DNA from: Gelidibacter sediminis
GTDB taxonomy: Bacteria > Bacteroidota > Bacteroidia > Flavobacteriales > Flavobacteriaceae
Direction of reading: 5' to 3'
DNA: 64,000 nt
Assembly (NCBI RefSeq): GCF_004364975.1
Contig: NZ_SOBW01000008.1
Location: 1,389,200 to 1,453,199 of the forward strand
Position numbers and translations under genes: made by a program. Position 1 is the stretch's first letter. Every line of letters begins with the position of its first letter. Positions 36,612 to 45,400 of the stretch are shown here, piece by piece. The notes under the pieces were generated by a model. It was not told the origin of the DNA and did no database searches. It saw only the letters and a list, made by a program, of their open reading frames with translations.

Positions 36612-38033
36612 ATGAAGAAGATTTTAACCCTAATTTTAGTATCTGCATTAGGTGGAATCATGACATTATCTGCCTATAAACTATTTTTAGAAGAAGATTA
36701 TACCAATAATTCAGAGCAGAACACTAGCTCTAAATCTAGTGTATCCTATTTTCCAACCAGTAATACTGCCGTAACCTCATATGGTACTCTTAATGCTCCT
36801 GATTTTACAGAAGCCGCTGAAAATGCCGTACATGCTGTTGTACACGTAAAAAATACAACTATAAGTAGAGCACCAATGACATTGCAAGATCTGTTTATGG
36901 GCAGAAGTACAGAGCGTGCCCAGGTAGGAACTGGTAGTGGCGTTATCATTTCGCCTGACGGTTATATCATTACAAACAATCATGTAATTAATGGATCTCA
37001 AAAATTGTCCATCACATTAAATGATAATAAAACTTATGACGCCGAATTGATTGGAACTGATGAAAAAACGGACATTGCATTATTGAAAATTGATGCCAAT
37101 GAAGATTTACCTTTTGCTACATTTGGTAACTCAGATCAAGTTAAGGTTGGCGAGTGGGTATTAGCAGTTGGAAATCCATTTAATCTTACCTCTACAGTAA
37201 CTGCAGGTATTATTAGTGCCAAATCTAGAGATTTGTCCGGCATCAATTCGCAATCGTTTCTTCAGACGGATGCTGCTGTTAACCCTGGAAACTCAGGTGG
37301 TGCGTTGGTGAACACCCGTGGTGAACTTATAGGAATCAATACAGCCATTACCAGTCAAACCGGTTCTTATATTGGTTACTCCTTTGCCGTTCCTAGTAAC
37401 ATTGCCAGAAAAGTTGTGGAAGATATCATGGAATTTGGAAATGTTCAAAATGGTATTTTAGGAGTAAGAGGCGGCGAACTCAATAGTAAATCGGCTGAGT
37501 CTTTTGAAGTGAACACCACACAAGGATTTTATGTAAGTGAAGTTGAAGAACGTTCAGGGGCAGATAAAGCCGGCATTAGAAAAGGCGATATTATAAAGAA
37601 AATAGACAACATTACAATTTCAAAATTTTCTGACCTTAGTGGTTACTTAAGTACCAAACGACCTAATGACGTTGTTGATTTGGTAATTATTAGAAATGGT
37701 TCTGAAAGAAAGGTGCCTGTTACCTTATCTAAGAGTGAAATTATGACTATAGAATTTTTGGATATGCAATTAAGAAACATTCCAAGTGAAGTTAAAGAGA
37801 GAAATAAGATCAACAATGGCGTTGCGGTGATCAAAAATGAGAATTACGCACTTTACAAGAATTTGGGCATCAATTCAGGATACGTTATTACGGAAATTAA
37901 CGGAGAGGTGATTAAAAATGTCGATGACATCATGAAACTTAAATTAAAGTATGGTGATGATTTAGAAAAGAATATCAAAAAACTTTCTGTTATTACAAGT
38001 TCAGGTCAAAAAGAGAGTTTTATTTTTAGATAA
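36612..38033 (+). CDS. HtrA/DegP-type serine protease with two PDZ domains
   Basis: This is a 473-residue periplasmic protease/chaperone. It has an N-terminal signal or anchor helix (about 3-24). The catalytic triad is H124 (ITNNHVING), D154 (KTDIALLKI) and S228 (PGNSGGAL). PDZ1 lies at about 275-370 (GILGVRGG, GADKAGIRKGDIIKKID) and a second PDZ-like domain at about 385-470 (NLGINSGYVITEING). It quality-controls misfolded envelope proteins. It is monocistronic with a terminator at 38059-38094. Its upstream region has no TAnnTTTG element, so another sigma factor (for example an envelope-stress one) may drive it; that is a guess. Confidence 0.96.
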   Translation: MKKILTLILVSALGGIMTLSAYKLFLEEDYTNNSEQNTSSKSSVSYFPTSNTAVTSYGTLNAPDFTEAAENAVHAVVHVKNTTISRAPMTLQDLFMGRSTERAQVGTGSGVIISPDGYIITNNHVINGSQKLSITLNDNKTYDAELIGTDEKTDIALLKIDANEDLPFATFGNSDQVKVGEWVLAVGNPFNLTSTVTAGIISAKSRDLSGINSQSFLQTDAAVNPGNSGGALVNTRGELIGINTAITSQTGSYIGYSFAVPSNIARKVVEDIMEFGNVQNGILGVRGGELNSKSAESFEVNTTQGFYVSEVEERSGADKAGIRKGDIIKKIDNITISKFSDLSGYLSTKRPNDVVDLVIIRNGSERKVPVTLSKSEIMTIEFLDMQLRNIPSEVKERNKINNGVAVIKNENYALYKNLGINSGYVITEINGEVIKNVDDIMKLKLKYGDDLEKNIKKLSVITSSGQKESFIFR

Positions 38034-38058
38034 TCATGCTCTTAATTATATATTTCTA

Positions 38059-38094
38059 ACCCTTTGGAGCATTATGCTTTCAAAGGGTTTTTTA
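38059..38094 (+). terminator. Intrinsic terminator of the HtrA protease gene
   Basis: Stem AACCCTTTG with CAAAGGGTT around a GC-poor loop, then TTTTT. It lies 26 bases after the stop codon. Confidence 0.85.
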
Positions 38095-38129
38095 GTTCTA
38101 AAAACTTTACGAAAACGTTTGAAATATAT

Positions 38130-38137
38130 TACTTTTG
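38130..38137 (+). promoter_or_regulatory. -7 promoter element of the GAPDH gene
   Basis: TACTTTTG, an exact TAnnTTTG, 73 bases before the ATG at 38211. A proper -33 TTG was not found at 17-23 bases. Confidence 0.5.
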
Positions 38138-38210
38138 CACTTCCGAATAGTCGGTTAAACACAACAACCCGTTTGTCCTAAAATAGACAAGCACACTAAA
38201 CTTTGAAACA

Positions 38211-39659
38211 ATGAGTTTGAATGGAACTTATGAGAATGAATTAGCTTTTCAAGCAGACAGACGAAAAGCAACAGTCGAATTTATCAAAATAGTCAGTGAT
38301 TTGTGGTATGACAAATCCATAGAACTGGTATTATTTAGAAATCAGTTAATTGACAGAAACGTCAGTGAAATTTTAAACTTGCACGAATATGCAGGTGCTT
38401 TTGTTCAAAAGCCAATTTCGATATTTGATTCTGTTGAAATTGCTCAGGCCATCAAGACCTTAGATGTACCACCCGCAAAATTAGACATTGGTAAATTAAC
38501 ATATGAATACCATTTAGAGGATCAAAAATATAATAACGCCACAGCTTTTGTAGCCAGTAGACTCAAGGGGGCTAGTAAAAACGAAAGCATAAAACCCAAA
38601 GATGTTATTCTTTATGGTTTTGGACGCATTGGAAGATTGGTTGCACGAGAACTGATGACCAAAACAGGAAAAGGGAGTCAAATGCGCCTAAGAGCTATCG
38701 TAACCCGAGGCAAAGTTGATCAAACTGTTTTAGAAAAACGAGCTTCATTATTACGCAACGACTCTGTACATGGCGAGTTTTCAGGAACTGTTATTGCTGA
38801 TTTGGAAAACAGTGCCTTAATTATTAATGGCACTACTGTCAATATAATATCTGCCAATGCACCAGAAGAAATTGATTATACTAAATATGGTATCAATGAC
38901 GCCTTGGTAATTGACAATACAGGTGCCTTTAGAGACAAGGAAGCATTAAGCAGACATCTGCAATCAAAAGGTGTAAGCAAGGTATTATTGACCGCACCAG
39001 GCAAAGGCATTCCTAATATTGTACACGGCGTTAACCACTTAGAACACAATCCGGATACTGTGGATATCTTTTCTGCCGCATCATGCACTACAAATGCCAT
39101 TACGCCTATATTAAAGGCTATAGAAGATACCTTTGGAGTTAAATACGGACATTTGGAAACCATACACGCCTACACCAATGATCAGAACTTGGTAGATAAC
39201 TTTCACAGCAAATACCGTCGAGGTCGCGCTGCAGGGTTAAATATGGTGATTACCGAAACTGGAGCAGGAAGCGCCGTAGCAAAAGCATTGCCTTCTTTAG
39301 AAGGTAAGCTGACATCCAATGCTATTCGCGTTCCCGTACCAAACGGTTCTTTGGCCATTTTAAATCTTGAATTAGACAAAGCAACCTCATTGGAAGGACT
39401 AAATACGACCATGAAAAAATATGCTTTAGAAGGCAATCTTGTTGAGCAAATTAAATATGAACTCAGTGATGAATTGGTTTCGAGCGATATTGTAGGCAGC
39501 TCTGCTCCTGCCATATACGATAGTAAAGCGACAATTGTGAGGCCAGATGGCAAAAATGTAGTATTATATATATGGTATGATAATGAATATGGTTACAGTC
39601 ACCAAGTAATCCGATTGGCAAAATATATATCAAAAGTAAGACGTTATACATATTATTAG
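38211..39659 (+). CDS. gap: Glyceraldehyde-3-phosphate dehydrogenase, long form
   Basis: This enzyme interconverts glyceraldehyde-3-phosphate and 1,3-bisphosphoglycerate. The protein has 482 residues against about 335 for ordinary GAPDH: a helical extension of roughly 130 residues precedes the nucleotide-binding GFGRIGR (136-142). The catalytic C292 is in SAASCTTNAITP, and the paired histidine follows in THAYTNDQ-like context (IHAYTNDQ). The strand after the nucleotide loop reads RAIVTRGKVD and lacks the acidic residue typical of NAD-specific forms, so NADP use or a gluconeogenic role is possible but not shown. It is monocistronic, with its own promoter and terminator. Confidence 0.93.
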   Translation: MSLNGTYENELAFQADRRKATVEFIKIVSDLWYDKSIELVLFRNQLIDRNVSEILNLHEYAGAFVQKPISIFDSVEIAQAIKTLDVPPAKLDIGKLTYEYHLEDQKYNNATAFVASRLKGASKNESIKPKDVILYGFGRIGRLVARELMTKTGKGSQMRLRAIVTRGKVDQTVLEKRASLLRNDSVHGEFSGTVIADLENSALIINGTTVNIISANAPEEIDYTKYGINDALVIDNTGAFRDKEALSRHLQSKGVSKVLLTAPGKGIPNIVHGVNHLEHNPDTVDIFSAASCTTNAITPILKAIEDTFGVKYGHLETIHAYTNDQNLVDNFHSKYRRGRAAGLNMVITETGAGSAVAKALPSLEGKLTSNAIRVPVPNGSLAILNLELDKATSLEGLNTTMKKYALEGNLVEQIKYELSDELVSSDIVGSSAPAIYDSKATIVRPDGKNVVLYIWYDNEYGYSHQVIRLAKYISKVRRYTYY

Positions 39660-39697
39660 TAGGCTGAACATCTAAAATATAAATTGAATCGTATATT

Positions 39698-39731
39698 AAA
39701 TAGCCTCCAAAATGTGAGGCTATTTGTTTTA
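39698..39731 (+). terminator. Intrinsic terminator of the GAPDH gene
   Basis: AAATAGCCTC pairs with GAGGCTATTT around an 8-base loop, followed by GTTTT. It lies 39 bases after the stop codon. Confidence 0.85.
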
Positions 39732-39801
39732 AATAACAGCCAAGATCTCTTTTAATTTTTTATCTTGTTCAAATTTTAACCATATCAGTAAATCTAAACG
39801 A

Positions 39802-40419
39802 ATGCATTCATTAAAAACTCTAACGTTCACATTTCTCGCCTGTCTATTTTTTGTGGTAGCCAATGCTCAAGAAACATCTACTGAGGATGATGACAAATTA
39901 TCTTTAACTGAAGGAACCATCGACAATCAATTTGAATATGTAATTCAAAAATCTTATAACTATCAAGAATACAAGAATGTCAAAAAAACCTGGTTATATC
40001 AATTAAAGGCTCATACACTCGATTCTTTAAAAGCGATTCAAAACAATTTAACTAGAACCCAAAATACAGTCGATAGTTTAGTTCAAGAAATTACTACCTT
40101 AAAAAGCAACCTCTCTGAAACCAAAACGACACTGGCAGAAACCAATGAAGAAAAGGATAATATGGCGCTCTTTGGTTTGCAGATGAGCAAAAGCAATTAC
40201 AATGTGTTGATGTGGAGTATTATTGGGGGACTTTTTGCTTTATTATTATTGTTCATCTATAAATATCGAAACAGCAATTCAGTTACCAAACTTGCAAAAA
40301 AATCTTTAGTTGAAACAGAAGAGGAATTTGAAGAACACCGACGTACGGCACTTGAGCGTGAACAAAAAGTAAGACGACAACTGCAAGATGAAATCAATAA
40401 ACAGAAAAGCATAAAATAA
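39802..40419 (+). CDS. Exported single-pass protein with coiled coil, function unknown
   Basis: This is a 205-residue protein with a signal peptide (MHSLKTLTFTFLACLFFVVANAQ). A predicted coiled coil follows at about 70-125, with heptad-like LKAIQNNLTRTQNTVDSL. Then come one membrane helix at about 136-153 (MWSIIGGLFALLLLFIYKY) and a strongly charged cytoplasmic tail with many Glu, Arg and Lys. This makes a type I membrane protein with a periplasmic coiled coil. Such genes are often found just upstream of trmD in flavobacteria, and automatic annotation sometimes wrongly transfers the methyltransferase name. I see no enzymatic motif. Confidence 0.85.
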   Translation: MHSLKTLTFTFLACLFFVVANAQETSTEDDDKLSLTEGTIDNQFEYVIQKSYNYQEYKNVKKTWLYQLKAHTLDSLKAIQNNLTRTQNTVDSLVQEITTLKSNLSETKTTLAETNEEKDNMALFGLQMSKSNYNVLMWSIIGGLFALLLLFIYKYRNSNSVTKLAKKSLVETEEEFEEHRRTALEREQKVRRQLQDEINKQKSIK

Positions 40420-40429
40420 ATCAATTCAA

Positions 40430-40459
40430 AATCTGTAAGTAACCTTACAGATTTTTTTT
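40430..40459 (+). terminator. Intrinsic terminator upstream of trmD
   Basis: AATCTGTAAG pairs with CTTACAGATT around a TAAC loop, followed by eight T. It ends the coiled-coil protein transcript. Confidence 0.9.
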
Positions 40460-40521
40460 CTCTAGTCGGAAGCTAGAACACAACACACTTTTTTGCATCT
40501 TTGCAGTGAAGATACAATACC

Positions 40522-41199
40522 ATGCGCATAGATATTATTACAGTTTTACCCGAATTACTCAAAAGTCCGTTTGAAGCTTCCATTTTAAAACGTGCCATTT
40601 CCGCTGGATTGGTAGAGGTACATTTGCATAATTTGAGAGATTACACTACTGATAATTACAAATCTATTGACGATACTCAATTTGGTGGTGGTGCAGGCAT
40701 GGTGATGATGATTGAACCCATTGATAAATGCATAAGTCAACTCAAAGCTGCACGAACTTACGACGAAGTCATCTATATGACTCCAGACGGCAAGACATTA
40801 AATCAGGGTATGGCCAACACCTTGTCTTTAAAGGAAAACATCATTATTCTCTGCGGACATTATAAAGGTGTAGATCAACGTGTCAGAGACCTCCTCATTA
40901 CCAAAGAAATCTCAATAGGTGATTATGTCCTTTCTGGTGGGGAATTAGGTGCGGCTGTATTATGTGACGCCGTGATAAGATTGATCCCCGGAGTGTTGGG
41001 CAATGAAACGTCTGCATTGACAGATTCTTTTCAGGACAATTTATTGGCACCGCCCATCTACACAAAACCAAGGGAATATAAAGGCATGAAAGTGCCTGAA
41101 ATTTTATTCAGTGGACATTTCGCAAAAATTGAAAAGTGGCGCGAAGACAAGGCCTATGAGCATACCAAGGAAAGACGCCCGGATTTGTTGGAAGATTGA
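40522..41199 (+). CDS. trmD: tRNA (guanine37-N1)-methyltransferase TrmD
   Basis: TrmD methylates G37 next to the anticodon to prevent frameshifting. It has the deep trefoil knot SPOUT fold. Visible motifs are [14 protein letters not shown], the knot region [12 protein letters not shown] and the SAM-pocket [15 protein letters not shown]. The 225-residue length is normal. It sits before rplS, as in most bacteria, but the 260-base gap and the strong rplS promoter show the two are separately started here. Confidence 0.97.
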   Translation: MRIDIITVLPELLKSPFEASILKRAISAGLVEVHLHNLRDYTTDNYKSIDDTQFGGGAGMVMMIEPIDKCISQLKAARTYDEVIYMTPDGKTLNQGMANTLSLKENIIILCGHYKGVDQRVRDLLITKEISIGDYVLSGGELGAAVLCDAVIRLIPGVLGNETSALTDSFQDNLLAPPIYTKPREYKGMKVPEILFSGHFAKIEKWREDKAYEHTKERRPDLLED

Positions 41200-41356
41200 A
41201 TTAGAATGCAGTTGGCAGTACTCAGTTGGCACTATGCAGTGCGCGATAATAAAAAGTCAAAATTCGATGGTTAAAATTTAGGTATCGATAGTTAATCTTC
41301 CATGTCTACAATAGACATATGGCATCAAAATTCCTTAACATTTTATGACAATACTC

Positions 41357-41386
41357 TTGCCAATTATTATTTATTGATTACTTTTG
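41357..41386 (+). promoter_or_regulatory. Promoter of rplS
   Basis: TTG at 41357-41359, exactly 19 bases, then TACTTTTG at 41379-41386. This is the closest match to the Bacteroidota consensus in the window, as expected for a ribosomal-protein gene. The predicted leader is about 67 bases. Confidence 0.85.
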
Positions 41387-41459
41387 CATCCAATTTCAGG
41401 TTAACCTCTGGCGATCTCCGTGAATGTTGGTTTGGATTAAAATTTAAAAATTAAAAGAG

Positions 41460-41810
41460 ATGAATTCTTTAGTAAAATTTGTACAAGACGAATTTGTAGA
41501 AAAAAAAGAATATCCTCAATTCGGCGCTGGTGATACCATCACGGTGTATTACGAAATTAGAGAGGGTGAAAAGAAGCGTACACAGTTCTTTAAAGGTGTA
41601 GTATTACAACGCAAAGGTTCTGGGAGTACAGAAACATTTACAATCCGTAAAATGTCAGGAACTATTGGCGTTGAGCGTATTTTCCCTATTAACCTTCCAG
41701 CGCTTCAAAAAATTGAAGTGAACAAAAAAGGTAAAGTGAGACGCGCACGTATCTTCTACTTTAGAGGTCTTACTGGTAAGAAAGCGAGAATTAAAGAAAG
41801 AAGAGGATAG
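41460..41810 (+). CDS. rplS: 50S ribosomal protein L19
   Basis: L19 sits at the interface of the ribosomal subunits. The 116-residue protein shows the family motifs FGAGDTITVYYEIREG, FKGVVLQRKG, TIRKMSGTIGVERIFPI and the basic C-terminus RARIFYFRGLTGKKARIKER. The leader before the ATG may hold room for control, but I found no convincing structure in it. A strong promoter precedes and a strong terminator follows, so it is monocistronic. Confidence 0.98.
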   Translation: MNSLVKFVQDEFVEKKEYPQFGAGDTITVYYEIREGEKKRTQFFKGVVLQRKGSGSTETFTIRKMSGTIGVERIFPINLPALQKIEVNKKGKVRRARIFYFRGLTGKKARIKERRG

Positions 41811-41831
41811 AATTCTTAATTTACAGCATAT

Positions 41832-41862
41832 AAAAGCCTTGAGAATTTCAAGGCTTTTTTTT
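41832..41862 (+). terminator. Intrinsic terminator of rplS
   Basis: AAAAGCCTTGA pairs with TCAAGGCTTTT around a 5-base loop, then further T. It closes the rplS unit 22 bases after its stop. Confidence 0.93.
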
Positions 41863-41869
41863 ATGAACA

Positions 41870-42411
41870 TATGTTAATTAGTAAAGTTCATAACATGTTG
41901 AAAACTAAACCCTTGGTTCTCTTTGGCATTACAACAAATTTTTGTATCTTAGTAAAACGATTCAGAAACAACCTTGTGTTGGTTTCAAATTAAGACATTG
42001 AATTTAATTTGAATTTAGAAAATACGTTCTTAGTTTGTTTTTTGAGATGATTATAAATAGCATATGAAGATGTGTCTAATTATAACATCATGACATTTTA
42101 AAAAGTGCACCACATGTAAATAGGGTGTAACTAGTAAAGCCGAAAGTTTCCAAAGATGGTCGCAACGAAAGTGTACACCAAGGTAGGAAGCAATGTATTG
42201 TTAAATGTTATTTGTGAAAATGGATGACATTAATATCACATCAAGAAAAACAACATACTGAAACATTTTATTAACAGGTCAATACATTTTGAAAGTTAAA
42301 AAATGTTTTATTGAAATAGGATAACTTGAATTGAAAAAGACGATTGTAAAACGTGAGTTTTAGTCGGCTGATTTAGCAGAAATGTTAATTAGATCACGTT
42401 ACTATTTCAAA
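41870..42411 (+). other. Long non-coding gap; possible untranslated transcript
   Basis: No coding frame of believable length is present; the best is a 23-codon frame at 42156. A weak promoter candidate reads TTG (41913-41915), 21 bases, then AATTTTTG (41937-41944), one mismatch. A perfect 6-bp long-range pair GGTGTA/TACACC (42124-42129 with 42174-42179) encloses about 44 bases. A strong terminator hairpin follows at 42413-42462. These together could mark an RNA gene of about 500 bases, but its identity is unknown and it resembles none of tmRNA, RNase P or 6S that I can recognise. Confidence 0.3.
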
Positions 42412-42412
42412 G

Positions 42413-42462
42413 AAAGCCATGTCAAGGTAGTTTAGCTACAATGATATGGCTTTTGTTTTTTT
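42413..42462. terminator. Branched hairpin terminator between the orphan gap and the glycosyltransferase-hydrolase gene
   Basis: AAAGCCAT (42413-42420) pairs with ATGGCTTT (42446-42453), with inner pairs TCA/TGA and GTAG/CTAC. The plus strand continues TTGTTTTTTT. On the minus strand the run after the stem is weaker (CTTTCTTT), so it may end the plus-strand transcript, the minus-strand one (stop at 42492), or both. Confidence 0.75.
42445..42461 (+). repeat. 17-base direct repeat, copy 1 (downstream edge of the synthase locus)
   Basis: TATGGCTTTTGTTTTTT, identical to the copy at 47772-47788. This copy is also the 3' arm and T-tract of the terminator. The two flank the synthase-hydrolase gene pair. 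Confidence 0.5.
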
Positions 42463-42491
42463 AAGTAATTAATAGAAGTTATTCAAGTAAA

Positions 42492-45400
42492 TTATGGTAT
42501 ATACGGTGTGTTTAATGTCGTTATCTTAGACATCACTTTTTTGTCTTTAATAATTGATAACTGTATGCGGTAATCTTCATAATTTTCAGGTATTGTTAAC
42601 AGTAGAGTTCCTTTATCACCTACATCTTTAATTGTTTGATAATTGCCATAAAGATCGCATTTGACCAGTGCCCATTCAATTTCATAATAATCCTCTGACT
42701 CAACACGCTCCCAGCCCTTTAGCGGATCATAAAGCATGGCATAAAAATACGCTTGTTGCCCTGGTTTAAGTAAATCAATTGTCTTTAATATTCCAACCCC
42801 ATTTGTCATATTGTAATCTTCCTTACTATCCAAAATGGTTTTTAAATTCTGATAATCAGGTTTTAGCCTACCTTTCCGATCTATGAGTCCATCAAATGAT
42901 AGTTTGTCAATTTGATGCTGATCTTGCCAATTTTTCACGAAAAATCCTTTTGATAATGAGGCTTTTTCCAATTCCCCTAACATTTCAACAGAAATATCGG
43001 TAAAGATATGGGGCCCTTCTAATGATTGAACTGCTTTTAATATGATATCTGTATTGAGACCCTCGTTTACGATTATTCCTAAACCATCTACATTTACTAG
43101 GGCTCTTAAAAAATCATTAGCCTCAGAACTTTCTAAGTTGTTTAATTTATAGTCAATTATAATTGGTCGGGACGGATCTATTTTTTTTATTTCAGAGGTC
43201 AGTTGTTGCAACCATAACACATACGCACGTCTATGATACGACCTAACAGGTTCGTCAAAAGAGGAATTGTATTTTGTCATTAAATTATTCTGTAGGCGCC
43301 AAGCTTTTATATGTTCTTCGCTTTTATGCTTCTCTACCAAATGGACTATCTTATCTTTGTATAGTATTGATGCACTTAAATCTTCATAGAAATTGATGTG
43401 ATCGGGGATCCAAAATCCAAATGATAGGTTTAGCCCAAACTCTTTAGTTATGTTAACCACGTTATAATCGTAGGTGTCATTTGAAGTATAGTTTATTGTA
43501 TTCAATCCCAAATCTTTAATCATTCTAAAATGAGATTCAAGATTCTTCCGGGTTAATACGTGGTAATCTCTATTCCATCCCTGGCTGTTTTTTAGATTTA
43601 CGCCCCGTGTATTTTCGAGTTTTTTAAATTGATTTGTAAGTCTTAATGGGGCGGTATCGATTTTAGGTGTATTTTTAAACAAATACGGCGGAATATTTTC
43701 TGATTTAAAGCTGAGATCAATATTATTGATATCTGCAATGGTCCAATTCAGATAAGAATCTCCTTCAGTACCATCGGGCATATTATTATCAACGTTAGAG
43801 TTAAAATAAACAATGGCCCTAATTTCATTGTAGTTAGTATCTATTTGCAACATGGCGTTCTCCAACCACTGTTTCTGAAAATCAGGATCAAAATAGGTTC
43901 CAAATTCTGATAACATAATGGGATAAGTTCCCAGTTTTTCAAATTCGTTGTGATAGGGCTCATAAAGCGATTCAAACGAATTATATAGATCTGGTTGATC
44001 ATATGTGGCATAATTTAACAAATTTACACTTAGCCAATCTACATAACGATGACCCGGAAAATAATGCATTACATTTTCAGGTTTCCACGGGTTATAGATC
44101 CATACCACATTATCTGCACCTTGTTCTTCAAAGATATTCCAGATGTGAATCCAAGATTTTTTAAATTTATCTGCAGCATCGTCACGATGGTCATACCATG
44201 GATAAAACGGATTATCAAATTCATGTGCAAATCTCAGAAATACCGGTTTTTGCAGGTTTTTCAGACGTACTGCAAAATCTGCTATAAATTCATCAAAATA
44301 CCCACTGTATATAGAGTCAACTACATGGCCTTGCAAACTTTTACCGCTAGTAAATGAATTGATCCAAGGTTCCCAAGTAATCATTGGAAATGCCTTTTCC
44401 TCATAGACCTGAAGTAATTCTTGCTCTGGAAAGGTATTTGCAAGCGATTTATCCCATGCCAAATAAAAGGAAATAATACTTACCTCTTGCCCGATAGATT
44501 GTGAGAACTCTGACACTAATGAAAAGTCGCTAAGCCCATTATCAATCTTTGGAGCAAACACCCCAACATATGTTGTAGTTTGATCCAGTTCCGGCTCGTA
44601 GGCCATACCCTCAAGTTTAGTTTGTTCTTGCTTATAATTAAAATACCCAGCTGAAATGAGAATAAAACCGGTGATAACTAACGCTGATTTTTGCCAAATA
44701 TTAAAAATAATTTTCTCAAATTTCGATTCATTATTAAAATTGGCATCTAATTTCTTTCTATCGGGAATGGAAGTACGGTTGAATTGATAAGCGAAGTGTA
44801 AAGTGTAAAACATTATCATGGCATTCCATAATGCAAACCCAGACATAAATATAGAAAATGGAGTAAGATCTCTATATAAACCATAAATTATTGCCAATAT
44901 ACTGATGAGACCTACTATAATATTTGGTAGTACTATTAACACATCAGTCTTTTGATCATCTTCTTTAACCGTAGGAAGATATGGCACCTTTTTTCTGATA
45001 ATCGTGTAAAACATTCCCATGAGGTAAATACTCCAGGTAATTTGCATTAATAGACCACCCAAAAGGTGCATTCCACGTTCCCCTTTGTTTATTACCCATT
45101 TTTGCACATAAAATCGAATTCCTAATATAGACACCAACACTGGCAACAATATTAATCCATAATTGATAACATTTCCCTTCCATGGGGTTGTAGAAGTAAA
45201 TAGAGCTATAATTGGTATTAAAATGCTGAACAGAAAAATAAAACCCGTTAAGTAATGTAAGGGTAGTATACCATAATGCAATTTCTGACGCCATGACAAT
45301 TTATTAATCAATTTAGGGAAAGTGGAAACCAATAATTCCAAAGTACCTCGCGACCATTTTAATTGTTGTTTAAAATATGAAGTTAATGTAGCGGGCGCCA

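Noticed and set aside
39802..40419. tRNA methyltransferase activity for the protein before trmD
   Set aside because: The protein is a signal peptide, coiled coil and membrane helix; no SAM-binding motif is present.
42156..42227. A 23-codon frame in the gap after rplS
   Set aside because: Too short, no promoter or start signal of note, and no homology I can recognise.
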